DNA from: G020344215 sp039586575
GTDB taxonomy: Bacteria > Gemmatimonadota > Gemmatimonadetes > Palauibacterales > KS3-K002
Assembly: GCA_039586575.1 (NCBI GenBank)
Contig: JBDHKD010000017.1
Location: 1-64,000 of the forward strand
Direction: 5' to 3'
DNA: 64,000 nt
Within the stretch, counting starts at the first letter, position 1; every line of letters begins with the position of its first letter. Below are positions 26,969 to 34,757 of this stretch, in pieces. The notes under the pieces are model-generated. The model worked only from the letters and a program-made list of their open reading frames with translations, had not been told where the DNA came from and did no database searches. The position numbers and the translations under genes were made by a program.

Positions 26969-28827
26969 CGCGCGCCCCCCAGCGCCTCGAATACCCGCAG
27001 CGCGAAATCGACCTTACCGAACGGGGCACTCACCTGTACACCCTGCACGTGCGGTTCTAGTGCTACCACCATCTCGCGAGCGATAGCCAGCCCTTCCCCC
27101 ATCGCGGCCTCTTTCCCCCGCTCCGAAGCGACGTGCATGCGCTCGAGGACCGGGGCGGGGACGACGACGCCGGGCACCTCGTTGGCCATGAACTCGGCAT
27201 TCCGGTGTGAGACGAGCGGCCAGATCGCGGCGATCACCGGAATACGGACGTGAGCGATCTTGTCGAAAAACTCGAGGAAGCGCTCGACGTCGAAGATCGG
27301 CTGTGTGACGGCGAACTGCGCGCCGGCGTCGACCTTCCACTCGAAGTGGTGGATCTCGTACTCGGGATCGACGGATGCGTGATTGACGCCCACACCGTGG
27401 AAGAAGCTGGTCGCCGACCCGAGTGGGTTGTCGCTGGGGTCGAGCCCCTCGTTTAGCTTGCGGACCAGGTTGGTGAGACCCACCGAGTCGATGTCGAACA
27501 CGGCGGTCGCGTCGGGATACGGCCCCATCCTCGGCGGATCGCCGGTGATGATGAGCAGGTTCCGCAGTCCCATAGCGTGAGCGCCCAGCAGATCGCTCAT
27601 CATCCCCAGCAGGTTGCGATCGCGACAGGTGTAATGCGGGATGGTCTCCAGGCCCACCTCTCGCTCGATGATCGCACAACTGGCCAAGACCCCCATCCGC
27701 ATCATCGCCCGTGGTCCGTCGGGAACGTTGACAGCGTCGACGCCGGCGGCCTTGAGAGCGTGCACCTTATCGACCACATCGCCGGGGTCGCTGCCCTTGG
27801 GCGGTAGGATCTCGACACTCGTCACGAGCTCGCCCGCCACCATCTTCCGACCGAGCTGCGAGCGCTGGGCCGGCGCCACCGGTACAACGCCGGGATGCGC
27901 CTCGCGGCGCTCGACCTCGCGCACCGCCGCAGCCACGACCTCCTGGTGGCGCGGCCGCAGCGCCCGCACCTGCGCGGCCATGGCGCGAATGTGCTCCGGG
28001 GTCGTACCGCAGCACCCACCGACGAAGCGGACACCCGCCTGGATCAATCGGCGCGTGTACTTGGCGAAGTACTCGGGCGACGCCATATAGATCTTGCGAC
28101 CTTCGATCTCGCGTGGCAGGCCGGCGTTCGGCATCGCCGAGAGCGGCCGACTCGTGACCTCGGCCATCTTCTGGATCGCCTTGAGGATGAGCGCCGGGCC
28201 CACGCTGCAGTTCAGACCGATGACGTCGGCCCCGACCTCGTCCAGATGATGGGCGATCCGGGCAGGATCGTAGCCGTAGGCCGTGTTGCCGTCGGGAAGG
28301 ATGGTCATCTGCGCGATCACCGGCAGATCCGCGGCATCGCGGCAGCCGAGGATCGCCTGCTCGATCTCCGACAGGTCGCCGAACGTCTCGATGATGAAGA
28401 CGTCAGCACCGCCTGCGGCCAAAGCCTCCGCTTGCTCCCGGAAGAAGGCCCGGGCTTCCTCTCTGGCCGTAGGGCCGTAAGGCTCGATCCGGATGCCCAG
28501 CGGCCCGATGGAGCCGGCCACATAGTACTCGTCGCCGGCTACCTGGCGGGCGATCTCTGCGCCCGCCCTGTTGATGTCGTGGACCCGATCGCCCAGGCTG
28601 TAACGGTCGAGTCGCACCCGGTTGGCACCGAAGGTGTTGGTCTCGAGGATCTCCGCTCCGGCCTCCCGATAGGCACGGTGCACTTCCCGCACCAGCTCGG
28701 GTCGCTTCAGGTTGATCTCGTCGTACGAGACGTTGATGAAAACACCGCGCTGGTACAGCTCGGTGCCCAGCGCACCATCGAACAGATGGGCGCTACCGTT
28801 CTCGATCAGGGCTCTGAAATCGGGCAT
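26965..28827 (-). CDS. Bifunctional homocysteine S-methyltransferase / methylenetetrahydrofolate reductase (YitJ-like)
   Basis: A 620-residue fusion of methionine biosynthesis. I chose ATG 28827 because the family begins there (MPDFRALIENGSAHLFDGAL); the longer frame upstream lacks family sequence. Residues about 1-300 are a zinc homocysteine methyltransferase: GALGTELYQRG, zinc Cys in GLNCSVGP and in VGGCCGTTPEHI. Residues about 330-620 are a flavin MetF domain (SVEILPPKGSDPGDVVDKVH, LLIITGDPPRMG, FAVTQPIFDVERFLEFF). It reduces methylene-THF and transfers methyl groups to homocysteine. There is no cobalamin domain. The leader contains two hairpins. Confidence 0.92.
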   Translation of the reverse strand: MPDFRALIENGSAHLFDGALGTELYQRGVFINVSYDEINLKRPELVREVHRAYREAGAEILETNTFGANRVRLDRYSLGDRVHDINRAGAEIARQVAGDEYYVAGSIGPLGIRIEPYGPTAREEARAFFREQAEALAAGGADVFIIETFGDLSEIEQAILGCRDAADLPVIAQMTILPDGNTAYGYDPARIAHHLDEVGADVIGLNCSVGPALILKAIQKMAEVTSRPLSAMPNAGLPREIEGRKIYMASPEYFAKYTRRLIQAGVRFVGGCCGTTPEHIRAMAAQVRALRPRHQEVVAAAVREVERREAHPGVVPVAPAQRSQLGRKMVAGELVTSVEILPPKGSDPGDVVDKVHALKAAGVDAVNVPDGPRAMMRMGVLASCAIIEREVGLETIPHYTCRDRNLLGMMSDLLGAHAMGLRNLLIITGDPPRMGPYPDATAVFDIDSVGLTNLVRKLNEGLDPSDNPLGSATSFFHGVGVNHASVDPEYEIHHFEWKVDAGAQFAVTQPIFDVERFLEFFDKIAHVRIPVIAAIWPLVSHRNAEFMANEVPGVVVPAPVLERMHVASERGKEAAMGEGLAIAREMVVALEPHVQGVQVSAPFGKVDFALRVFEALGGAR

Positions 28828-28868
28828 GGCACTTCCGATCGCACGAGGTGGCCGCCGGCCAAAACAAG

Positions 28869-28897
28869 CGCGACCCGCTGGATGAGCACGGGTCGCG
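28869..28897 (-). promoter_or_regulatory. Leader hairpin of the MetH/MetF fusion gene
   Basis: A 9-bp perfect stem CGCGACCCG / CGGGTCGCG with an 11-base loop, 42 bases before the ATG at 28827 on the minus strand. In its mRNA orientation it is followed by CUUGUUUU, so it could act as an attenuator. It matches no riboswitch class that I know. Confidence 0.5.
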
Positions 28898-28967
28898 TTG
28901 AACTTCTCTTCAGAAGCCACCGCGGCTGTCGAGGAGTTCCGCGGCGCCCGGCTCTTTAGGCTTTTTT

Positions 28968-29005
28968 TATGGTGGTTGCAAGCGGCCACAAATCAGTCCA
29001 CCATA
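28968..29005. promoter_or_regulatory. Long inverted repeat between the MetH/MetF and bTHX genes
   Basis: TATGGTGG (28968-28975) and CCACCATA (28998-29005) pair perfectly around a 22-base spacer whose inner TTGTGG/TTGCAA can extend the stem. A run of seven T precedes it on the plus strand. It lies in the divergent region and may be an operator or a second leader hairpin of the methionine gene. Confidence 0.4.
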
Positions 29006-29063
29006 CGAGACAAAGCTACGGCTCCGGCACGCCCAGTCAAGTTGACCGTCGAGGGAAGCACTC

Positions 29064-29183
29064 ATGGGGAAAGGGGACCGAAAGTCGCGTAAGGGAAAGC
29101 TGTGGCGCGGTTCCTACGGAACCCGGCGTCTGCGTCCAGCGAAGAAGCGGAAGCGGGCCAAAGAGAAGGAGGCCCGAAGGTAG
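29064..29183 (+). CDS. thx: Small ribosomal subunit protein bTHX (Thx)
   Basis: A very short gene of 39 residues. The sequence begins MGKGDRKSRKGKLWRGSYGT, close to the Thermus 30S protein Thx, whose start I recall as MGKGDxRTxRGKIxxGTYGK. It continues as a lysine/arginine-rich tail (RPAKKRKRAKEKEARR), longer than the Thermus form. GAGGGA lies upstream of the ATG. In Thermus this peptide sits in the head of the 30S subunit. It is transcribed divergently from the methionine gene and convergently with fabF. Confidence 0.85.
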   Translation: MGKGDRKSRKGKLWRGSYGTRRLRPAKKRKRAKEKEARR

Positions 29184-29192
29184 GTCGCGGCG

Positions 29193-30461
29193 TCAAGCCG
29201 GCGCCTTCAGCACCAGCGTCGCATTGATGCCTCCAAAGCCGAACGAGTTCGAAATCACGAAGCCGACCCCGGTTGATCGACCTTCACCAGCAACGTAATC
29301 CAGATCACACTCGGGGTCCGGCTCGCTGAGATTGAGGGTCGGTGGCAGCCAGCTGCGCTCGATCGTCAGCGCCGAGATCGCCGCCTCGATGGCGCCCGAC
29401 GCGCCGAGCGGGTGGCCGTAGTAGCCCTTCGTGCCACTCACCGGCACGCGATACGCTCGTTCGCCGAGCGCAGTCTTGATCGCTTTCGTCTCTACCGGAT
29501 CGTTGAGCCGAGTGGAAGAGGCGTGTGCGTTCACGTACTCCACCTCGTCGGGCACGGCGCCGGCATCCGATAGCGCGAGCGCGATGGCGCGAGCCGACTG
29601 CACGCCATCGGGGCGCGGCGCCGTCATGTGATAACCATCGTTGGTGGTACCGAACCCACAGAGCTCGGCGTAGATCTTCGCGTCGCGACGCACGGCGTGT
29701 CCCCACTCCTCGAGCACGAGCACCGCGGCACCCTCACCCATGACGAACCCGTCGCGTTCCCGGTCGAACGGTCGGCTGGCGGTGGCAGGATCGTCGTTCC
29801 GCTTGGACATGGCACGAATCAGCGCGAAGGCCCCGTAAGAGAGCGGCGAAAGCGGACACTCGGCGCCGCCGGCCAACGCGACATCCGACTCCCCCTCTCG
29901 GATCAGGCGATACGCGTGGCCGATCGCGATGGCGCCGGAGGCACAGCTCATTCCGTTAGTCGAGTTCGGGCCGGTAAAACCGAACTCGATGGCGATGTTG
30001 CAGCTCGCCGCACCGGCGAACACGGTGAGGGCGAGCAAGGGATCCACCCCGCTCGGCCCTTGTGACACGTAAGCCTGATGTTGCCGCTCCGCGTAGGCGA
30101 CGCCTCCCAGCGCCGAGCCCATCTGCACGGCGACGCGGTCGGCCGCCAGGCGGTTCGGGTCGAGCCCGGCATCGCCGAGCGCCATGCGCGCCGCCGCGAC
30201 GCTGAACTGGCCGAAGCGGTCGAGGCGCTTCGCCCGCTTGCCGTCCATGTGGTCGGCCGGCTCGAACCCGTCCACCTCAGCCGCCATGTGGCTGCGAAAC
30301 GGCGCTGGATCGAACTGGGTAACACGGCGAACCGCGGAACGGCGTTGCTCGAGGCCGGTCCATAGTCCTTCGGCCCCTGTACCGGTGGGCGTGATGCAAC
30401 CGATACCGGTCACGGCGACGCGACGCCGCCCGTCGCCTTTACTGCTCCTCGTTACGATCAC
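29193..30461 (-). CDS. Beta-ketoacyl-ACP synthase II-like ketosynthase
   Basis: A 422-residue thiolase-fold condensing enzyme beginning at a GTG that overlaps the preceding TGA (GTGA). The catalytic triad is complete: Cys in GMSCASGAIAIG, His in NAHASST, His in GYYGHPLGASG, with Lys in SGTKG. The surroundings of both His differ from housekeeping FabF (normally NAHGTST and KSMTGHLLGAAG), so this may be a specialised ketosynthase. It is the last gene of a coupled four-gene operon with an SRPBCC protein, an FAD oxidoreductase and a methyltransferase. I infer a role in a dedicated aromatic or acyl product, not bulk fatty acid synthesis. Confidence 0.85.
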   Translation of the reverse strand: MIVTRSSKGDGRRRVAVTGIGCITPTGTGAEGLWTGLEQRRSAVRRVTQFDPAPFRSHMAAEVDGFEPADHMDGKRAKRLDRFGQFSVAAARMALGDAGLDPNRLAADRVAVQMGSALGGVAYAERQHQAYVSQGPSGVDPLLALTVFAGAASCNIAIEFGFTGPNSTNGMSCASGAIAIGHAYRLIREGESDVALAGGAECPLSPLSYGAFALIRAMSKRNDDPATASRPFDRERDGFVMGEGAAVLVLEEWGHAVRRDAKIYAELCGFGTTNDGYHMTAPRPDGVQSARAIALALSDAGAVPDEVEYVNAHASSTRLNDPVETKAIKTALGERAYRVPVSGTKGYYGHPLGASGAIEAAISALTIERSWLPPTLNLSEPDPECDLDYVAGEGRSTGVGFVISNSFGFGGINATLVLKAPA

Positions 30462-30919
30462 TTAGCCTCCACTGCTCTCTTGACACCGTCCAGCGTCATC
30501 CCCGCGACGTGATGGATGAAAATCGGGCCGATGACTCGCTTCGCCGCGAACCTGCCGACCAGCGGCCAGCCGGGACCGCGCGGCCAATCATGAACGATTT
30601 CCACACGGGTGGCGTCGCCGGCTGCATGGAAGCGCCACTCGACTGCCATGCCCTTGGTGATGCCTTTTACATGTCGGTAGCGAACGATGGGCACCGACTC
30701 GTCGACCGACATCTCGCTCACCCACCATACGGGGTAGCCGGCGCGACCGAACATGCGGCGCGCTGCCATCTCGACGAGTCCGCGGCCGAACCCGTCGCGA
30801 CGCTGGAAGCGAACCCAGCGATAATGGGACAGGATTTCCGGCCAGCGCTCGACGTCGGCAGCGACCTCAAAGCAACGGGCCGGCGATGCCTCCATCACGA
30901 CCTCGTTGTGCGTGATCAT
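30458..30919 (-). CDS. SRPBCC-family (aromatase/cyclase-like) protein
   Basis: A 153-residue START-like protein. The ATG at 30919 overlaps the upstream stop (ATGA), so I prefer it to the longer frame. MEASPARCFEVAADVERWPE is the standard start of polyketide cyclase/dehydrase-type SRPBCC domains, and the C-terminal helix (GMTLDGVKRAVEAK) closes the ligand cavity. Such proteins bind hydrophobic ligands and in polyketide clusters guide cyclisation. Being coupled to a ketosynthase and an FAD enzyme supports that role here, but this is inference. Confidence 0.8.
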   Translation of the reverse strand: MITHNEVVMEASPARCFEVAADVERWPEILSHYRWVRFQRRDGFGRGLVEMAARRMFGRAGYPVWWVSEMSVDESVPIVRYRHVKGITKGMAVEWRFHAAGDATRVEIVHDWPRGPGWPLVGRFAAKRVIGPIFIHHVAGMTLDGVKRAVEAK

Positions 30920-32136
30920 TCTATCTCGCCTTTCATACCGAGTGCCGCACGCAGCCACAGCGTGGGATCGAGCAACGCCGCCGGGTGAGTCAGATCGCCC
31001 GTGGCGCGCAGCAGGCGGTCCGCCGCCCGGCCCTCCCCGGCCGCCAGCAGGTCGGCGAAGCTCGACATGACCGACCGCCGGCTCACCGCCGCCTCGATCG
31101 CCTTCTGCAGCCAGCGTTTGGGAGCGAACTCGAGCCGCAGGCGACGGGCGTAGCGCCGCAGCACCGCCCGCTCGCGGCTCGGGTCGTCAAGCACCTCATC
31201 GACCGCAGCCGCCGCGAGCCGCGCGCTACGCAACGCCTGGTAGATCCCCTGGCCGGTGAACGGGTCGTAGTAGCCCGCGGCGTCGCCAACCAGCAGCGCA
31301 CCTGGCACCCACGGTCGGCGGACCGGCCAATCGAAGGGGCCGGTCACCATGACGGCCGTCTCCAATCCGAGCTCTAGCACGCGAACCCATACATCCGGGA
31401 AGTGCGTGAGCGCGGTCAACAGGAACTCGCTGGGCGCACCGGCGATCGCTGGCGATTCGTGCTGGCCGACCACCAGGGTGATGTTGGCGCCACCGGGCAC
31501 CGGTGCATAGCCGCACACCCGACCGTCACGGACCCTGAGCTCACCGAACCGTTGATCGCCGTTGCCATGGGCGAGGTGTCCTACCAGAGCGATCTTACGC
31601 AGCCGGGGCGGCCGGCGGCTGAGCCCGAGTCGACGCTGCACCACCGAGCGAATTCCGTCGGCCCCGACCACGAACGGCGCCCGGATCTCGCCGAGCGACG
31701 TACGATCCCGAACCGCGAGCCCCTCGACCCGCCGATCCCCCTCGAGCACCCCGGTCACGCGAGAACCAAAGCGAACACGGACGCCCCCTCCGCGTGCCTC
31801 GTCCAGCAGCGCAGCGTCGAGCTCCCGACGACGTATGGCCCAGCCTTCGCGGTCTGACCCGAAGATACCGCGGAAGGCATGACCGGTCGGCGCCTCGACC
31901 CGCCAGCCGCGCAGCGGCCGCGGTGCCAGCCGCTCTCTCAGACGGTCGGCGAGCCCCAGACGGCCTAGCTCTGCCACGGCGCCCGGGTTCACGCAGTCAC
32001 CGCACGGTTTGTCTCGTGGAAAGCGCGCACGCTCGAGGATCAGCACGTCACGCCCACGCCGGGCCAGCTCGAGCCCCAGCACCGAGCCGGCCGGGCCGGC
32101 GCCCACGATCAGGACCTCTGCTTCATAGCTCGTCAC
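30916..32136 (-). CDS. FAD-dependent oxidoreductase, geranylgeranyl-reductase-like
   Basis: A 406-residue flavoprotein. The GTG at 32136 overlaps the upstream TGA (GTGA) and places the dinucleotide-binding motif VLIVGAGPAGSVLGLELARR at the very start, as expected. Other motifs are FPRDKPCGDCVNPGA, seen in geranylgeranyl reductase-like enzymes, VVGADGIRSVVQRRLG, and the FAD-binding LLVGDAAGYYDPFTGQGIYQ. It could reduce or hydroxylate a lipid or aromatic product. It sits between the methyltransferase and the SRPBCC gene with overlaps on both sides. Confidence 0.85.
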   Translation of the reverse strand: MTSYEAEVLIVGAGPAGSVLGLELARRGRDVLILERARFPRDKPCGDCVNPGAVAELGRLGLADRLRERLAPRPLRGWRVEAPTGHAFRGIFGSDREGWAIRRRELDAALLDEARGGGVRVRFGSRVTGVLEGDRRVEGLAVRDRTSLGEIRAPFVVGADGIRSVVQRRLGLSRRPPRLRKIALVGHLAHGNGDQRFGELRVRDGRVCGYAPVPGGANITLVVGQHESPAIAGAPSEFLLTALTHFPDVWVRVLELGLETAVMVTGPFDWPVRRPWVPGALLVGDAAGYYDPFTGQGIYQALRSARLAAAAVDEVLDDPSRERAVLRRYARRLRLEFAPKRWLQKAIEAAVSRRSVMSSFADLLAAGEGRAADRLLRATGDLTHPAALLDPTLWLRAALGMKGEIE

Positions 32137-32840
32137 CGCTGACGACTCCAGCGCAGCGCCCAACGGAACCATAGTTGGGGCCCGATGCGCGCCGCCAAGC
32201 CGGCGCGCTCCGCAAGTTCCCGCACTTCGGCTATCGTGAACGCGGCACGCATCGATGCCGGCGCATCGTGGTGCGTGTAGTCGTGCCCGCGCCAGACCGT
32301 GTTTGCCAGTGTCCACGCCGCGAGGTAGCCCGCCCGGCCACGGCGCAGGTCCGTCACTACGATGCCGATACGGCTGACCCTGGCCATCTCGCGCAACACG
32401 CGAGCCGCGTCATCCTCCTCCATGTGGTGTAGGAAGGTACTGCTAATCGAAACGTCCACCGAGCGATCGCCAAACGGAAGCGACCGAGCATCAGCACGCA
32501 CGACCTGAACGCGCCCGCCCTCGACCCACTCGGCCAGCCGGGTTGCGGCGATGTTCGCCGTCGCCCGGCCGGAGTCGAGGGCCCAACCGTCGCAACCGAT
32601 CCCCCGGCGGCCACACCATCGTTCGACCGCCGCCAGGATGTCACCGCCGCCAGCGCCCACATCGAGTACGCTCAGCCGCCGAGCGCGCTGATCACCGATC
32701 AGACGATGCAGCTGGCGAACGATTCCGGCGGCGACTCCCAAGTAGCGGTTCATCCACGCCAGGTCGCTCAGGCTCTCCGACAGAAGCTCCGGGTCGGCCG
32801 CAGGCCGGTCCACTCGCTCAGGTGCCAGGGCTCTATGCAT
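32133..32840 (-). CDS. Class I SAM-dependent methyltransferase
   Basis: A 235-residue methyltransferase and first gene of the operon. I chose ATG 32840, preceded by GGAGG at a short spacing; the frame could begin at 32903. The SAM motif is LSVLDVGAGGGDILAAV (motif I), with VVRADARSLPFGDRSVDVSI as motifs II/III and FLHHMEEDDAARVLREMARV after it. It resembles the methyltransferases found beside FAD oxidoreductases in type III polyketide clusters. No type III synthase is visible here. The target is unknown. Confidence 0.82.
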   Translation of the reverse strand: MHRALAPERVDRPAADPELLSESLSDLAWMNRYLGVAAGIVRQLHRLIGDQRARRLSVLDVGAGGGDILAAVERWCGRRGIGCDGWALDSGRATANIAATRLAEWVEGGRVQVVRADARSLPFGDRSVDVSISSTFLHHMEEDDAARVLREMARVSRIGIVVTDLRRGRAGYLAAWTLANTVWRGHDYTHHDAPASMRAAFTIAEVRELAERAGLAARIGPQLWFRWALRWSRQR

Positions 32841-32901
32841 TGGCCTCCAACATTGCGCCGCCGACCTTGGTCGAGCCAGCTTGAGATACCCGAGACTCGC
32901 C

Positions 32902-33519
32902 ATGCTGATTGACGAACCGACGCTCAGAATCGTCCTGACCCTGCTATTCGTCCTCGACTACGGTGTCCAGACGTACTTCCGACGCCGGGCGAGGTTGCGG
33001 CGGCGCCAGCTGCCCGAACTCCTACGCGGCCTCTGCGTTCCCGAGCAGCTCTTCACCTTCCTGATGTACTGCGGCCTGGCCACCTACCTCGTGCACCCCG
33101 CCTGGATGACCTGGTCCCAGCTCCCACTTCCCGACACTGCGCGCGCGCTCGGTATAGTACCGGCCGCCCTGGGACTGGCCGGACTCACCTGGGCGTTCCG
33201 CCACCTGGGTGCCAACCTCGCGGCCGGTTTGGGGACGGGCACGGGACACTCTCTTGTAACAACCGGGCCCTACCGCTGGATCCGACACCCGCTCTACAGC
33301 GCCTGGTCCGTGCTACTTCTGGGCTACAGCGTTATAACGGCCAGCCTGTTCGTCGCTCTCTGCGGCCTCGCCGCCCTGACTGCCGTCGTCCGCAGGACGC
33401 CGATCGAAGAGCGTGCACTGCTGAGCCGCTTTGGAGGCGAGTACCGGAAGTACGCGGCACGAACGGGGCGCTTCGTGCCCAGACCGCGGAGGTCCTGCGG
33501 TACGACGCGTGTGCCTTGA
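32902..33519 (+). CDS. Isoprenylcysteine carboxyl methyltransferase-like membrane protein
   Basis: A 205-residue membrane protein with about five hydrophobic segments. The C-terminal catalytic part is typical of the ICMT/PEMT family: TTGPYRWIRHPLYSAWSVLL, then EERALLSRFGGEYRKYAART. Bacterial members methylate lipid or polyketide substrates. The gene is divergent from the methyltransferase of the four-gene operon, with only about 60 bases between the two starts, so they may share control. The ATG at 32902 is chosen because an upstream TTG at 32881 would overlap that operon's leader. Confidence 0.8.
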   Translation: MLIDEPTLRIVLTLLFVLDYGVQTYFRRRARLRRRQLPELLRGLCVPEQLFTFLMYCGLATYLVHPAWMTWSQLPLPDTARALGIVPAALGLAGLTWAFRHLGANLAAGLGTGTGHSLVTTGPYRWIRHPLYSAWSVLLLGYSVITASLFVALCGLAALTAVVRRTPIEERALLSRFGGEYRKYAARTGRFVPRPRRSCGTTRVP

Positions 33520-33546
33520 TGTTGCAAAGGCGTTTCGTTGCAGACA

Positions 33547-33561
33547 CGCTCGCTACGAGCG
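33547..33561. terminator. Short convergent hairpin
   Basis: CGCTCG / CGAGCG with a 3-base loop lies between the convergent ICMT-like and TPR genes. It has no T-tract and the stem is only 6 bp, so it is a weak terminator candidate. Confidence 0.35.
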
Positions 33562-33581
33562 AGAAGGTTACGACGACCAGG

Positions 33582-34757
33582 TCAGGAGGCCGCCGGCGCC
33601 TGCAGCTCGGCCATTTTCGCCGCCGCTTCCCGCGCCGGCCCGAAGCCCGGCTCGGCCTCGCTCCAGACCTCGAGCGCAACGCGCAGATGCTCGAGCGCCT
33701 TCTCCCGCTCGCCAATCTCGGCGTAGAGCAGGGCCATCTCGTGGTGTGCGTCCGGGTTGAAAGGCGTTCTCGTCAGGTGCTCTTTCAGGTAGGTCTCTGA
33801 CTCGCCGAACTGCCCCAGCAGGCGATGGCAGCGCGCGATACGACGCTTGACGTAGACATCGTTCGGGTTGAACTCGAGGGCACGCCTGTAGCTCTCTGTC
33901 GCCTCCCGGTACTCGTTGCGCATCTCATGTATCTGACCTCGCGCGTCGAGCACCATCCCGCGCCAGCCCTCGGCCGCTTCCCGCTCGACATACCGTTCAA
34001 AGTCGGCGAGCGCCTGCTCGGCGCGATCGGCGTCCTTGAGCTCGAGATAAACGCCGAGATAGCTGGCGGGGAGGGTGCTCTTGAGCGGTTCGGCCAGCTC
34101 GGTTTCCGCGGTCCGCAGGATCTCGAAAGCACGCTCCTCGCGACCCGCCGCCACGTAGAGGGCGAGCTCCGGCAACTTGTAGTAGGTCATCACGAGCGCG
34201 GCTGGATTGTACCGCTCGCGCTCGCGCCATTCTCGCTCCTTGTACTCGATCGACTCAGCCGGTCGGCCCCTCAGCATGGCATGCCTGCTCAAGCGCCAGA
34301 AGGCGACCACCCGGTCCTGTGCGGTCGTGGCTACCGCGAGCGCGTCCTCGAACTGGGCAAGCGCTTCATCGAAGCGACCGAGGTTGAATTCAGCAGTCGC
34401 CAGATCGCTCAGCAACCCCACGTTGTCCGGATCGAGCGCCAAGGCCTGTTCGAAGTAGGCCTTGCCGCGCTCATGCTCTCCCATGTCACAGTGAACAGCG
34501 CCGAGGGCACGAAGCCCGCTAGGGTCGTCGGGGACCGCGGCGATGTAACGTTCGAAGTAGTCGACCGCCGGCTCGAACTCCTGCCTCCCTCGGTAGATAC
34601 TCCCGATCTCGCGCAGATACTCGTACTGGGTCGGCGCCAGCTCGAGGATCAACTCGTACTCGGCGATGGCCTTGTCGATCTCATTCCCGCGCCTCGGCGA
34701 TCCGGAATCGCCTGACCGGGTCCGGCCGAATGGCTTCGTAGTAAACGTAGCGAACAT
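33582..34757 (-). CDS. TPR protein, downstream part of a frameshifted gene
   Basis: An open frame of 391 codons whose first 25 residues (FATFTTKPFGRTRSG...) do not look like protein. Real coding probably begins near 34682 with EIDKAIAEYELILELAPTQY. From there it is an array of about eight tetratricopeptide repeats (QEFEPAVDYFERYIAAVPDD, KAYFEQALALDPDN, EATESYRRALEFNPND). The upstream gene ends in the same repeat register one frame away. Skipping one base at 34683 would join the two into a single 749-residue protein. I see no ribosome site for separate translation. Confidence 0.7.
   Translation of the reverse strand: MFATFTTKPFGRTRSGDSGSPRRGNEIDKAIAEYELILELAPTQYEYLREIGSIYRGRQEFEPAVDYFERYIAAVPDDPSGLRALGAVHCDMGEHERGKAYFEQALALDPDNVGLLSDLATAEFNLGRFDEALAQFEDALAVATTAQDRVVAFWRLSRHAMLRGRPAESIEYKEREWRERERYNPAALVMTYYKLPELALYVAAGREERAFEILRTAETELAEPLKSTLPASYLGVYLELKDADRAEQALADFERYVEREAAEGWRGMVLDARGQIHEMRNEYREATESYRRALEFNPNDVYVKRRIARCHRLLGQFGESETYLKEHLTRTPFNPDAHHEMALLYAEIGEREKALEHLRVALEVWSEAEPGFGPAREAAAKMAELQAPAAS

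Noticed and set aside
28801..29063. S-box (SAM-I) riboswitch before the MetH/MetF gene
   Set aside because: GCAACC occurs (28970-28979 region, minus strand), but the surrounding S-box core and four-helix junction could not be laid out. Kept only as an unclassified structured leader.
34670..34700. Programmed +1 frameshift in the TPR gene, as in prfB
   Set aside because: No slippery P-site codon such as CUU before the UGA and no tuned Shine-Dalgarno spacing. An indel or sequencing error is simpler.
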